Assembly: GCF_009834125.1 (NCBI RefSeq)
Contig: NZ_CP047146.1
Span: forward strand, 7,534,501-7,598,500
DNA from: Streptomyces sp. GS7
Lineage (GTDB): Bacteria > Actinomycetota > Actinomycetes > Streptomycetales > Streptomycetaceae
DNA length: 64,000 bases
Direction of reading: 5' to 3'
Shown: piece by piece, positions 33,088 to 41,111 of the stretch
Numbering within the stretch: position 1 is the stretch's first letter
Layout: the number at the start of each line of letters is the position of its first letter
The notes under the pieces: model-generated
Seen by the model: only the letters and a program-made list of their open reading frames with translations
What the model was told of the DNA's origin: nothing
The model's database searches: none
Position numbers and translations under genes: made by a program

Positions 33088-33186
33088 TCAAGCCGTGTCG
33101 CCGTTCTCCTCCAGCGCCTTGGTGATCTCCACATCGACTGCTTCCTCGTGGCCATCGATGCAGCCGTGACACCGGCGGTGGATCAC
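33088..33186 (-). CDS. Tiny ORF or gene remnant with CxxC/His motif
   Basis: This 32-codon frame encodes a sequence containing RRCHGCIDGH and ending ITKALEENGDTA. Codon third positions are strongly G/C, unlike random sequence. The GTG at 33186 directly abuts an AGGAG, which is too close for normal initiation, and the frame stays open upstream without a better start. It may therefore be the 3' end of a decayed gene. I do not recognise the family. The location, just beyond a tRNA gene, is one where integrated elements leave fragments. Confidence 0.35.
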   Translation of the reverse strand: MIHRRCHGCIDGHEEAVDVEITKALEENGDTA

Positions 33187-33255
33187 CTCCTGAGCGGCCG
33201 GCGCGGGCCCGGTCGGTCTGCGGCAGGCGCCCGCCCCTCGGGGAGGGGAATGCTT

Positions 33256-34638
33256 TCAGCCCTTCTTGGCAAGGGCCGGGACGAAGCGGGCCGCGTCGAT
33301 CGTGCCGACGCCGGTCGCCATGTCGTAGCCCTTCACCGCGGTGTAGCCGGTGACTCCCGCGTAGCTGCTGCTGGTGCCGTCCTTCACATCCACGATCCCG
33401 GCGGACGGGTTCCGCGAGGACTGCGCGGACAGCGAGTACAGGGCCTGGTGGATGTCACCCAGCCGGTGCCCGGCGACCTGGTCGGCCAGGGCCACGATGC
33501 CCGCAAAGAGAGGGCTGGCCGCGCTGGTGCCGTAGCAGACATCCCAGCCGACCCGCTTCGGGTCGTAGCTGGAGTACACCCACGGGGAGCCGTTCATCGC
33601 GGCGGACATCGAGACGTCGGGGGTGCCGCGGCGGTCGCCGACCACCCGCTCGACCCCGTTCTGGTACGAGGGACGGGCGAAGACATGGGACGGGCCGCCG
33701 CCGCTCGCGCCGTGGTCGTTGTAGACACTGTCCGGCGCGATGCGGTCGCCCTTGGCGTCCAAGTGCAGTCGGGTGCCGCCGACCGAGACGGTCAGCGGGT
33801 CGGAGGACGGCCAGGAGTTGGCCCTGTACGGGTAGTTGGCCTGGCCGTTCGCGGTGGGGCTGGTGGCTCCGTCGTCGCCGGAGGCGGCGAGGACGGTCAC
33901 ACCGTGCCTGGCCGCGTCCTTGAAGGCGTACCGCAGGTTCTGAATGCTGGAGAAATCACCGCTGCGGAAGCCGGGGAAGGTGTTCTCCGTCGCACCGAAA
34001 CTCTGGCTGATCACATCGCCCACACCGCGGTCGATGAGCGACTTCTCGGCGTCCATCATCTCTCGCAGGCCGGTGGTGCCGTCCCCGCTCTGGTTGACCC
34101 CGGTCTCCACCAGGACGATGTGCGCGTCCGGGGCGACGGCGTGCGCCATCTCCACGTCAAGGGTGCTCTCCCCGGCCCAGAAGTTATGGGCGGGGTTGGC
34201 GGCGTCGAAGGACGGGACGGTACCCCACTTGACCACGTCGACGTGGGTGCTCTTCATACCGAACCGGGTGCTGTAGACATCCAGGTCGTGCTGGATGGTC
34301 GGCGAGCCGAAGGAATCCACGATCACGATCGTGCGCCCCTTGCCGGTGACCCCCGCCCGGTACAGCGGGTTCAGGTTGTACGCCTGCTGGTACTGGGTCG
34401 GGGTGTAACAGGAGATCTGCCACTTCACCTGGCACTGCTCGGTGGTCAGCAAGCCGCGGGCCGTGTTCTCCGATTGCCGCCCGGCTTCTACCGGCACGGC
34501 TTTGGCTCCTTGCGCCGCACGCACGGGGGCGGCGACGGCAGGATCGGAAAGAACGGGTGATATCAGAGCGACATTGGCGAGGGTGGCGACCCCAGCCATT
34601 GCGACCACGATGCGGTGCCGCGCACGAACTCTGCGCAT
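33256..34638 (-). CDS. Secreted S53 (sedolisin) family peptidase
   Basis: This 460-residue protein has a Sec-type signal peptide (basic start, hydrophobic residues 10-30, Ala-rich cleavage region near 37) and a sedolisin catalytic domain. The Glu/Asp pair is in WAGESTLDVEMAH, the oxyanion Asp in ASGDDGAT and the nucleophile Ser in YGTSAASPLF, where Tyr replaces the usual Ser of SGTS. The large activation propeptide of classical sedolisins is missing; only about 60 residues separate the signal from the domain. Two Cys near residues 69 and 77 may form a disulfide. The ATG at 34638 has AAGGGG upstream. Confidence 0.85.
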   Translation of the reverse strand: MRRVRARHRIVVAMAGVATLANVALISPVLSDPAVAAPVRAAQGAKAVPVEAGRQSENTARGLLTTEQCQVKWQISCYTPTQYQQAYNLNPLYRAGVTGKGRTIVIVDSFGSPTIQHDLDVYSTRFGMKSTHVDVVKWGTVPSFDAANPAHNFWAGESTLDVEMAHAVAPDAHIVLVETGVNQSGDGTTGLREMMDAEKSLIDRGVGDVISQSFGATENTFPGFRSGDFSSIQNLRYAFKDAARHGVTVLAASGDDGATSPTANGQANYPYRANSWPSSDPLTVSVGGTRLHLDAKGDRIAPDSVYNDHGASGGGPSHVFARPSYQNGVERVVGDRRGTPDVSMSAAMNGSPWVYSSYDPKRVGWDVCYGTSAASPLFAGIVALADQVAGHRLGDIHQALYSLSAQSSRNPSAGIVDVKDGTSSSYAGVTGYTAVKGYDMATGVGTIDAARFVPALAKKG

Positions 34639-34724
34639 GATCAATCCCCTTGCAAGGTGAGACCCCCACTCGACAATTGCCGCAATCCCACCCCGAGGCC
34701 CTTCGCAGGGCAAGCACTTACCCC

Positions 34725-34757
34725 TGTGCGACTTCTCACTGATGTGCGACTTGTCAC
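34725..34757 (-). repeat. Tandem 15-bp direct repeats upstream of the S53 gene
   Basis: TGTGCGACTTCTCAC (34725-34739) and TGTGCGACTTGTCAC (34743-34757) differ at one base and are 18 bases apart. They lie 87-119 bases before the peptidase start and could be tandem activator or repressor sites on one DNA face. Confidence 0.55.
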
Positions 34758-34792
34758 AGTTGTCCGATTCGGGATCGTGTGCCATGCCGGGG

Positions 34793-34854
34793 GCGCTTCG
34801 AGTGAAGCGCTGGAAGACCCCGTGACCAGCGGACAAGCGGTCAGCGGGGTCTTT
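34793..34854. other. Two adjacent stem-loops in gene-free DNA
   Basis: GCGCTTC/GAAGCGC (34793-34799 with 34804-34810) is followed by AAGACCCC/GGGGTCTT (34814-34821 with 34846-34853), whose inner GACC/GGTC also pairs. A short TTT follows on the plus strand. They may terminate read-through from the left on the plus strand or be regulatory. Confidence 0.45.
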
Positions 34855-34889
34855 GTGCATGTGCGGGCGGGTGCCGCCGAACGCAGGCC

Positions 34890-34910
34890 CATGACAGTGA
34901 TCACGTCATG
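34890..34910. promoter_or_regulatory. Operator-like inverted repeat
   Basis: CATGAC and GTCATG flank an inner GTGATCAC palindrome, giving two nested dyads in 21 bases. No start codon is close on either strand, so the regulated gene is unclear. Confidence 0.4.
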
Positions 34911-35534
34911 GCGAGGTGGTGATCTCGGCGGGCTTCCTCGCAGGTCAGCGCCCGTTTCTCCGCCCCTCATCATGCCCGTCCGGACATGCCCCAGACCCAG
35001 GGCGGCGGCCGTACTGTCGGTGCCCCGGGTCACCTTCGTACGCAGGCGAACAGAAGACGATCTCCGTCGCCGCCGCGGTTGTTTTCCAGGGTTCGTCGCG
35101 AGCGCCGGCCGCGCGCCGGGTCGTTTCCCTGGAATCCCGGGGAGCAGTTCACCGAACCGTCCGTGCCGGGCCTCGCAGACGAGCCTTTCGGCGACGTTTA
35201 CCCGGCGTCATTCCTCGGGGCAATGGCGCCTGGGCTTGCCGTGCTCAAGAGGGAAAGGGGTGATCGGGGTACAGGGGTGTAGGGCATATGAGGGTTCTTG
35301 GTGCCTGCGGGGATTCCGGTTCGGTGGTTGGGGCATTACAGCGGAACCGTAGTGCCTGTGCAGTGCAAAGGAGTGGTTCCTGGAGCGGCAGGGATTCTGT
35401 GTTGTGCTAGCGATAACTACCCCTTTGGGTCTGCGATTTGCCCCCCTTCAGCATCGCGATCGGTCGGACGCAGCATCGTCGGGCAGCCCGTCTCGACAGA
35501 GCTGCGCATTCACAGATGAGGGGATTGATGCGCA
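34911..35534. other. Gene-free stretch
   Basis: I see no convincing gene here. Open frames on both strands lack a start with a ribosome site, recognisable domains or a consistent third-position bias. Base composition becomes less GC-rich after about 35230, which is where a promoter for the small ORF at 35535 would lie. It may be decayed DNA. Confidence 0.5.
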
Positions 35535-35732
35535 TTGTCCACCTACGAGCCGTCACTCCGGGGCCTCTGGGCAGCGGTCATCATGCTCGGTGCACTCATC
35601 GCCGCGATGCTCGGCACGGTCATTCTCTGGACCGTGGGAGCACCCGCCTACACCTCGCTGGGTGCGGGAGGTGCCACGTTCATCGGTGTGGCCACCCTGG
35701 GGTTCACCCTCAGGAAGTTCTTGACCGAGTGA
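35535..35732 (+). CDS. Small two-helix membrane protein
   Basis: This 65-residue protein has two hydrophobic helices, about residues 11-33 and 38-57, and a short basic end (LRKFLTE). It begins at a TTG, 13 bases after a GAGGGG, so the start is uncertain. The family looks like conserved small actinobacterial membrane proteins of unknown function. CCGAGTG repeats begin within its last codons. Confidence 0.6.
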   Translation: MSTYEPSLRGLWAAVIMLGALIAAMLGTVILWTVGAPAYTSLGAGGATFIGVATLGFTLRKFLTE

Positions 35733-35792
35733 CCGAGTGGCCGAGTGACCACCATTACCGAGTGAACGAGTCATCGAGTCAGTCGCCGAGTG
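35725..35792 (+). repeat. CCGAGTG short tandem repeats
   Basis: CCGAGTG occurs at 35725, 35733 and 35741 with an exact 8-base period, then again at 35758 and 35786, with degenerate CGAGT units between. The array starts inside the last codons of the small membrane-protein gene and could vary by slippage. Confidence 0.55.
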
Positions 35793-35843
35793 GGTTGGTG
35801 AGGCGGTGTGGGAGTCCTCGCCGAGGCCGCTCCGCTCACTGGG

Positions 35844-35878
35844 AAGGGCCGGGCCCGGGGAGACCGGGGCCGGCCCTT
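35844..35878. terminator. Terminator between convergent genes
   Basis: AAGGGCCGG pairs with CCGGCCCTT (9 bp), with further GC pairing inside. It lies between the small membrane-protein gene and the end of the convergent permease gene. Confidence 0.55.
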
Positions 35879-35920
35879 CGCTGCTTCGGGGGAGTTCTGG
35901 GGCTTTGGTGACTTCTGGGG

Positions 35921-37579
35921 CTACGGTCGGCGGCGCACCGCCACCGCCATCCCCACCCCCAGCAGCGCCGCCGCGGCCGCGAGCGTCGCGGCCGGGTGCG
36001 GGCCCGGGAAGTGGGCGGGGGTGTGTAGCGCACCCATGTAGTCGAAGAGGGGGAGGCCCGTCGCGACGGTGTACCAGAGGGGCAGGTAGAGCGCCTGGAA
36101 GAGGCGGTGGGTACGGCTCAGCGTGCCCAGCGCCAGGGCCAGGGAGGGGATGAAGAGGGCTCCGGCGGTCCAGGCGGCGGCGCCGGGCAGGTCGGCGGCG
36201 GCGAGCATGCGGACGAGCGGGGCCGCGCCGGTGAGGGCGGCGAGCGTCGCGCCCGCGGCCCACTCGGCGAGCAGCCGCGGGCCGGGGGCCGGGCAGGCGG
36301 CGAGCAGGACGTCCGCGCGGTGTTCGTGGCCCTGGGTGCCGAGCCGGGACCACAGCAGGATCGGCCAGAGCCAGGCCAGTGGGAGCAGCACGCGCACGGT
36401 GCCGGGCAGCGGTGCGGCGAACCCGGCGAGGGCGATGAGGGAGGCACCGGCGTACCACCACCAGGGGGTTCCCCGGAGGAGGATGCGGAGTTCGCCCGCG
36501 TAGAGCCGGCGCAGGGGCGGGAGGCCGGTTGCGGACGGCGGCTGGGGCGACGGTCCGGGCCACCGTCGCTGCCGCCCGTACGGCGACGGCCGAGGGAACG
36601 CCAAAGGTTGTGGTGGCACGGGAGATGGGTGGTCGGGTGGTTGGTGGTCGGGTGGCGTTCTGTGGGTATGCGGTCCGGTCGGTTCAGGTCGTTGGCGGGC
36701 CGGGTCGAAGCGGGGGAACCAGAGGGCTGGGAGGACGGCGAGGGCGAGGGCGATGAGGAGTACGGCCAGGCGGCCGAGGGTGTAGGCGGGGGTGGGGGTG
36801 AACCCGTGCCAGGGAAACGGGGTCAGCGGCTTGTCGAGATAGGTCAGCCCGAGGCTGAACTCACCGGTGAGGCGGAGATGTTGGGCGACGGCCGCGTCGC
36901 GCAGGGACGCGGCCACGGCGTTGACTCCGGTGCCGCCGAGGGGCAGACCGGGGCCCTGGCCGCCGGTGGCCAGGACCAGCCAGATGCCGAACCAGACGAT
37001 GTTGCCCAGCCCCGTCCGCAGCAGCGGCAGGGCCTCGAAGAGCAGCGCGAGGGCGGCGGTCAGCGCGACCAGGGGCAGCGCCATGAGGACATAGGGGCGG
37101 CAGAGCGCGAGGAGGTCTACTGCGGTGGACTCGCCGCGGGTGAGTTGCATGACGAGCGCGGTGGCGGCGAGGACGGGCAGCATGGAGGTGAGCAGCAGGA
37201 GGTTGCCGAGGAACTTGCCGGCCAGGTAGGCGGGGGTGCGGAGCGGGGTCGCGGCGATCAGCCGGCCCACACCGGAACTCCGGTCGCGTTCGAGGGAGTT
37301 GCGGGTGAGGTAGAAGCCGCCGAGGCTGATCCACAGGCCGCCGGCCAGGGCCGTGACGGTGCCGACGTAAGCACTGTTGTAGCGGCCCCGGTAGTCGCCG
37401 ATCTGGAGGATCGCCCAGTGGGCGCCGGAGTCGGGAACCGCCACGTAGCCGAGCAGCACCGCCGCGGCCAGGGTGACGAGGTAGGCGGGGCGGCGGACCC
37501 GGTCCCGGAAGTCGGCGAGGGCGGGAGCGGTGATGCCCCGCGTCAATTCCCCTAGGGTGAGGGCAGGTTGGGGGTGCAC
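35921..37579 (-). CDS. ABC transporter permease
   Basis: This 552-residue membrane protein has about ten to twelve helices in two halves, joined by a Pro/Arg-rich hydrophilic linker around residues 300-345. The first half contains GLWISLGGFYLTRNSLERDR, cited as a landmark and typical of ABC-2 type permeases. It is encoded 3 bases after the ATPase gene and would form the membrane channel with it. The substrate is unknown; export or self-protection is plausible. The start is a GTG. Confidence 0.85.
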   Translation of the reverse strand: MHPQPALTLGELTRGITAPALADFRDRVRRPAYLVTLAAAVLLGYVAVPDSGAHWAILQIGDYRGRYNSAYVGTVTALAGGLWISLGGFYLTRNSLERDRSSGVGRLIAATPLRTPAYLAGKFLGNLLLLTSMLPVLAATALVMQLTRGESTAVDLLALCRPYVLMALPLVALTAALALLFEALPLLRTGLGNIVWFGIWLVLATGGQGPGLPLGGTGVNAVAASLRDAAVAQHLRLTGEFSLGLTYLDKPLTPFPWHGFTPTPAYTLGRLAVLLIALALAVLPALWFPRFDPARQRPEPTGPHTHRTPPDHQPPDHPSPVPPQPLAFPRPSPYGRQRRWPGPSPQPPSATGLPPLRRLYAGELRILLRGTPWWWYAGASLIALAGFAAPLPGTVRVLLPLAWLWPILLWSRLGTQGHEHRADVLLAACPAPGPRLLAEWAAGATLAALTGAAPLVRMLAAADLPGAAAWTAGALFIPSLALALGTLSRTHRLFQALYLPLWYTVATGLPLFDYMGALHTPAHFPGPHPAATLAAAAALLGVGMAVAVRRRP

Positions 37580-37582
37580 TGT

Positions 37583-38476
37583 TCACGCTGCCTTGGCGGG
37601 GCGGGGGGTGGGCGTGCCGTGGACGAGGGAGAGGTAGGCGTCTTCCAGGTCGGGGGGCACCTGCGCCGCGCCCTCGTACGGCCGGTGCGGCGACAGCAGG
37701 CGGATGCGCACGCCCTCGGGGGTGCGGGCCAGGCGGCTGACGGTGTGGCGGGCCTGCACCGCCGGGACGGAGGCGGGGTCGACGAGGACTTCCCAGACCT
37801 GGCCGGCCACCGTGCGCAGCAGTTCTTCGGGGGTGCCGCGGACCCGGAGGCGGCCGGCGGCGAGGACCGCGATGTCGGTGGCGACCGACTCGATGTCGGA
37901 GACGATGTGGGTGGAGAGCAGCACCACCCGCTCCGCCGCCAGATCGCTGAGCAGGTTGCGGAACCGGACCCGCTCCTCGGGGTCGAGACCGGCCGTCGGC
38001 TCGTCGACGACGATCACCTGCGGGTCGGCGAGCAGGACTTGCGCGATGCCGACCCGGCGCAGCATGCCGCCCGAGTAGGTGCCGAGGGGGCGCCTGACGG
38101 CGTCGGTGAGGTTGACGAGTTCGAGGAGGTCGTCGATACGGGCCGCGGCCACTGCGCGCGGTACGCCCTTGGCGGCGGCCAGGTAGCGCAGGAACTCGCG
38201 TGCGGTGAGGTTCGGGTAGACGCCGAAGTCCTGCGGGAGGTAGCCGAGCGCCCGGCGCAGCGGCTGCGGCCGGGCGACCGCGTCGGCGCCGTGGAAGAGG
38301 ACGGTGCCGGAGGTCGGGCGGGTGACGGTGGCGGCGATCCTCAAGAGGGTGGACTTTCCTGCCCCGTTGGGGCCGAGGAGGCCGCACAGGCCGGGCGTGA
38401 GGCGGAGCGTCAGGTCATCGACGGCGGGGTGTGTGCGGCCTTTGTAGCGCTTGGTGACGGTGCGGAGGTCGAGCAT
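37583..38476 (-). CDS. ABC transporter ATP-binding protein
   Basis: This 297-residue ATPase has Walker A (GPNGAGKSTLLR), the Q-loop (YLPQDFGVYP), the signature YSGGMLRRVGIAQ, Walker B (VIVVDEPTAGLD) and the switch His in LLSTHIVSD. The C-terminal 70 residues are a short regulatory extension. It is sandwiched between the lipoprotein and permease genes with gaps of 1 and 3 bases, forming one operon. Confidence 0.93.
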   Translation of the reverse strand: MLDLRTVTKRYKGRTHPAVDDLTLRLTPGLCGLLGPNGAGKSTLLRIAATVTRPTSGTVLFHGADAVARPQPLRRALGYLPQDFGVYPNLTAREFLRYLAAAKGVPRAVAAARIDDLLELVNLTDAVRRPLGTYSGGMLRRVGIAQVLLADPQVIVVDEPTAGLDPEERVRFRNLLSDLAAERVVLLSTHIVSDIESVATDIAVLAAGRLRVRGTPEELLRTVAGQVWEVLVDPASVPAVQARHTVSRLARTPEGVRIRLLSPHRPYEGAAQVPPDLEDAYLSLVHGTPTPRPAKAA

Positions 38477-38477
38477 G

Positions 38478-38909
38478 TCAGCCGCGCTTCCCGGTGGGAG
38501 CGGCGGTGCCGGTGAGGGAGGTCGGCCTGCCGTCCTTGGTGACGGCGATGCCGCGCGGGACCTCGACCTGGAACCTGGCGTCGCAGAGGGCGATACCGCT
38601 GCACCCCGCGTCGATGTCGAGGGTGTCGCCCTTCAGTACCCAGGTGAGGTGCTCGGTGCCGGCCGCCGCGTCGAACCAGCGGGTGACCTTGACGTCGTGC
38701 CGGTCAGTGGCGATCAGCCGGGTGGCGACCTCGTGGGTGGTGAGCTTCAGCGTCCTGCCCGTATAGGGGAAGGTCTTGGTGACGGGGGTGGCCTTGGCGG
38801 CGTCCACGGAGCAGGCGGTGGCCGGCAGGACGGCCGCGGCGGCGAGCGCCGCGACGAGGGCGGTGGGGCGGCGGGTGCGGTGGCGGGCGGGCCGGGAAGG
38901 GCGGTGCAT
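38478..38909 (-). CDS. Lipoprotein with DUF4097-like beta domain
   Basis: This 143-residue protein has a basic lipoprotein signal peptide ending in the lipobox LPATAC. The mature part contains LKLTTHEVATRLIATD, GDTLDIDAGC and RFQVEVPRGIAVTKDGR, resembling the beta-helical putative-adhesin (DUF4097) family often found with actinobacterial ABC operons. Two Cys near residues 108 and 114 could form a disulfide. The ATG at 38909 has AGGAG upstream. It is the first gene of the ABC operon and may be an extracytoplasmic sensor or accessory. Confidence 0.75.
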   Translation of the reverse strand: MHRPSRPARHRTRRPTALVAALAAAAVLPATACSVDAAKATPVTKTFPYTGRTLKLTTHEVATRLIATDRHDVKVTRWFDAAAGTEHLTWVLKGDTLDIDAGCSGIALCDARFQVEVPRGIAVTKDGRPTSLTGTAAPTGKRG

Positions 38910-38997
38910 CGGGGTCTCCTGAGGCGTGGTGGCGGCGGGCGCGGGGACGCCCGGCGGCTGACGCCGGAAAGGATTCCGGGGCGAGGGTGGCGGGCAC

Positions 38998-39015
38998 ATC
39001 TGCCGATCGGCAGAT
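38998..39015. promoter_or_regulatory. Perfect 18-bp palindrome upstream of the ABC operon
   Basis: ATCTGCCGATCGGCAGAT is its own exact reverse complement. It lies 89-106 bases before the lipoprotein start, between that operon and the two-component genes. It is the obvious candidate binding site for the adjacent NarL-type regulator. Confidence 0.65.
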
Positions 39016-39095
39016 ATGGGGGCCCCGGTTTCCCCTGGGGGGTTCGGTTTTCCTTGGGGACCTCGCCTTCCGGCCCGGTGCGATGCCGGGGCGCC

Positions 39096-40310
39096 CTACC
39101 GGCGTTCGGCCGGCGGCAGCAGGCAGCTCACCCGCCAGCCCGGTCCTGGTCCCGGCCCCGCCCCCTCCTCCTCGCCCACCGGGCCCGCCTCCAGTACGCC
39201 GCCGAGGGCGGTGACGCGCTCGGCCAGGGCGGCCAGGCCGGTGCCGCCGCCCTCCCGGGTGGCCGCGGGCGTCCCGTGCGGGCCAACGGCGTTGTCGACC
39301 ACGGAGATCCGCAACCCGCCGTCCGGGGACCGGCCCGCCGTCACCGCCACCCGGGTCGCCGCCGGCGCATGCCGCCGCACATTGGTCAGGGCTTCCAGGA
39401 CGACCCGGTACGCGGTGTCCTCGGCCTCCCGCGACAGGTCGCCGGCCGGCTCCGTCCCCTCCCCCGCCCCGATCCGCACGTCCACCCGCGCCGGGGTCAT
39501 CGCGGCGAACCGCGCGACCAGTTCGGGGAGGTCGGCCAGGCCGTGGTGGCGGGTCGGCGGCGGCTCCAGCGGTGCGCGGTCGCCGGCCGCGCGCAGGGTC
39601 TGCACGGTGCGGTCCATGGAATCCAGCGCCCGCAGCCCCGCCTGCTCGATCCGTTCCAGGAGGGCGCGGTCGCCGCCGGCGCCGCCGCCGTCCAGTTGGG
39701 CGGCCTGCGCCTCCAGCACGATCCCGGTCACCTCATGGGCGACGAAGTCGTGGAGGTCCCGGGCGAGTTCCAGGCGCTGCTCGCGCCGAGCCAGCGCGAC
39801 GGCGTGCGCACGCCGGGTGTCCAGCGACCGGAGATAGAGCCCGGTGCCGGCCGCGCCCGCGGCGGGGAAGAGGGCCAGTGCCACCATGACGACCGATTCC
39901 TTCGGCCCGGTCTGCGCCGCGTGCAGGGTGAAGCGCAGCGGGAGCGCGACCGCCGCCGCCCCCACGAGGACGGCTGCCCGGGGACGCGGCAGCCGCCGAA
40001 TCGCCCGGTAGAGGAGGACGAGCAGCGCGACCGACTCGAAGGGCGCCCACAGGAGGACCAGCCCCGGCGCGCCCCCGTAGGCCAGGTCCGCGGCCAGGGA
40101 GGCGAGTGCGGTGCCACCCGCCGCGTGTGCCAGGGAGACCCGGCCCGCCGGCCAGGCCGCGATCGCGGCGACGAGGGCGAGCGCGGCCATGACCGCGGGC
40201 ACCGAGCCGGCCGGCGGCGCCACGACGGCCGGGGCGAGCATCGACAGTGCGGCCGCACCGCACCACCACCGGCGGCGCCGCGGACGCCGTAACGCGGCTC
40301 CGTGATCCAT
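39096..40310 (-). CDS. Two-component sensor histidine kinase
   Basis: This 404-residue membrane kinase has about six helices in residues 15-165. The HisKA_3 motif LARDLHDFVAHEV holds the phosphoacceptor His. The ATPase domain has YRVVLEALTNVRRHA, ISVVDNA and GGGTGLAALAERV. It is encoded 65 bases after its response regulator on the same strand and upstream of the ABC operon, which it probably controls. Confidence 0.92.
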   Translation of the reverse strand: MDHGAALRRPRRRRWWCGAAALSMLAPAVVAPPAGSVPAVMAALALVAAIAAWPAGRVSLAHAAGGTALASLAADLAYGGAPGLVLLWAPFESVALLVLLYRAIRRLPRPRAAVLVGAAAVALPLRFTLHAAQTGPKESVVMVALALFPAAGAAGTGLYLRSLDTRRAHAVALARREQRLELARDLHDFVAHEVTGIVLEAQAAQLDGGGAGGDRALLERIEQAGLRALDSMDRTVQTLRAAGDRAPLEPPPTRHHGLADLPELVARFAAMTPARVDVRIGAGEGTEPAGDLSREAEDTAYRVVLEALTNVRRHAPAATRVAVTAGRSPDGGLRISVVDNAVGPHGTPAATREGGGTGLAALAERVTALGGVLEAGPVGEEEGAGPGPGPGWRVSCLLPPAERR

Positions 40311-40375
40311 ACGGAAGAGGCTAGGGCCTCGCCGATGGGCGGGGCCGGGTCGGCGTGGGCGTGGGCGTGGGCGTC

Positions 40376-41053
40376 CTAGGGCATCCGCCCCGTCGCGTAC
40401 CCCAGTTCCCAGGCGCGGACCGCGATGCCGACACGGTTACGGACGCCCAGCTTCCGCTGGATGCTGGCGACATGGGTCTTGACCGTGCCCGCCGAGATGA
40501 ACAGCTCACCGGCGATATCGGCGTTCGTCCTGCCCTCCGCGACCTTCCCGGCGATCTCGATCTCCCGTTCCGTCAGCACCTCGTCGCGCCGCCGCTGCCG
40601 GTCGCGCCGCGGAGCTGTGGCCGGGTCCCCGGTGACGTGCCGCAGCAGCCGGACGGTGATCGACGGGCTGATCAGGCTGTCGCCGGCCATCGCCGCCCGG
40701 ACCGCCTCGACCAGCAGCGCCGGTCCCGACCGCTTCAGCAGGAAGCCGGAGGCGCCGAACCGCAGTGCGGGATAGACGTATTCATCGAGGTCGAAGGTGG
40801 TGACGACCACCACGCGCACCGGATGCGCCGCCTCGGGGCCGGCCAGCAGCCGGGTCACCTCCAGGCCGTCCCGGCGCGGCATCCGGATGTCCACCAGCGC
40901 CACGTCCGGCAGCAGCCGCCGTGCCGCGTCCACCGCGGCCACGCCGTCGGCCGCCTCGGCGACGACCTCCATGTCCGGCTGGTGCTCCAGGATGCGCCGC
41001 ATGCCCCGGCGGACCATCTCCTGGTCATCGGCGATCAGTAGGCGAATGGTCAC
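40376..41053 (-). CDS. NarL/FixJ-family response regulator
   Basis: This 225-residue regulator has a receiver domain with IADDQEM, the Asp in DVALVDIRMPRRDG and the Lys in FLLKRSG. The LuxR-type helix-turn-helix has LTEREIEIAGKVAEGRTNADIA and TVKTHVASIQRKL. It pairs with the kinase downstream. The nearby perfect palindrome at 38998-39015 is a likely target. Confidence 0.94.
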   Translation of the reverse strand: MTIRLLIADDQEMVRRGMRRILEHQPDMEVVAEAADGVAAVDAARRLLPDVALVDIRMPRRDGLEVTRLLAGPEAAHPVRVVVVTTFDLDEYVYPALRFGASGFLLKRSGPALLVEAVRAAMAGDSLISPSITVRLLRHVTGDPATAPRRDRQRRRDEVLTEREIEIAGKVAEGRTNADIAGELFISAGTVKTHVASIQRKLGVRNRVGIAVRAWELGYATGRMP

Positions 41054-41111
41054 GGGCGGATTGTGCCAGCCGGCGGCGGAGGGGCGTACGTCGCCGGTGG
41101 TGGGGCCGGGA

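Noticed and set aside
32884..33255. Attachment-site duplication of the tRNA-Arg 3' end
   Set aside because: I looked for a second copy of the T-arm and acceptor sequence in the window and found none.
34615..35352. 245-codon plus-strand open frame over the peptidase start and the gene-free stretch
   Set aside because: No plausible ribosome site or domain, composition is inconsistent, and it overlaps the peptidase signal sequence region on the other strand.
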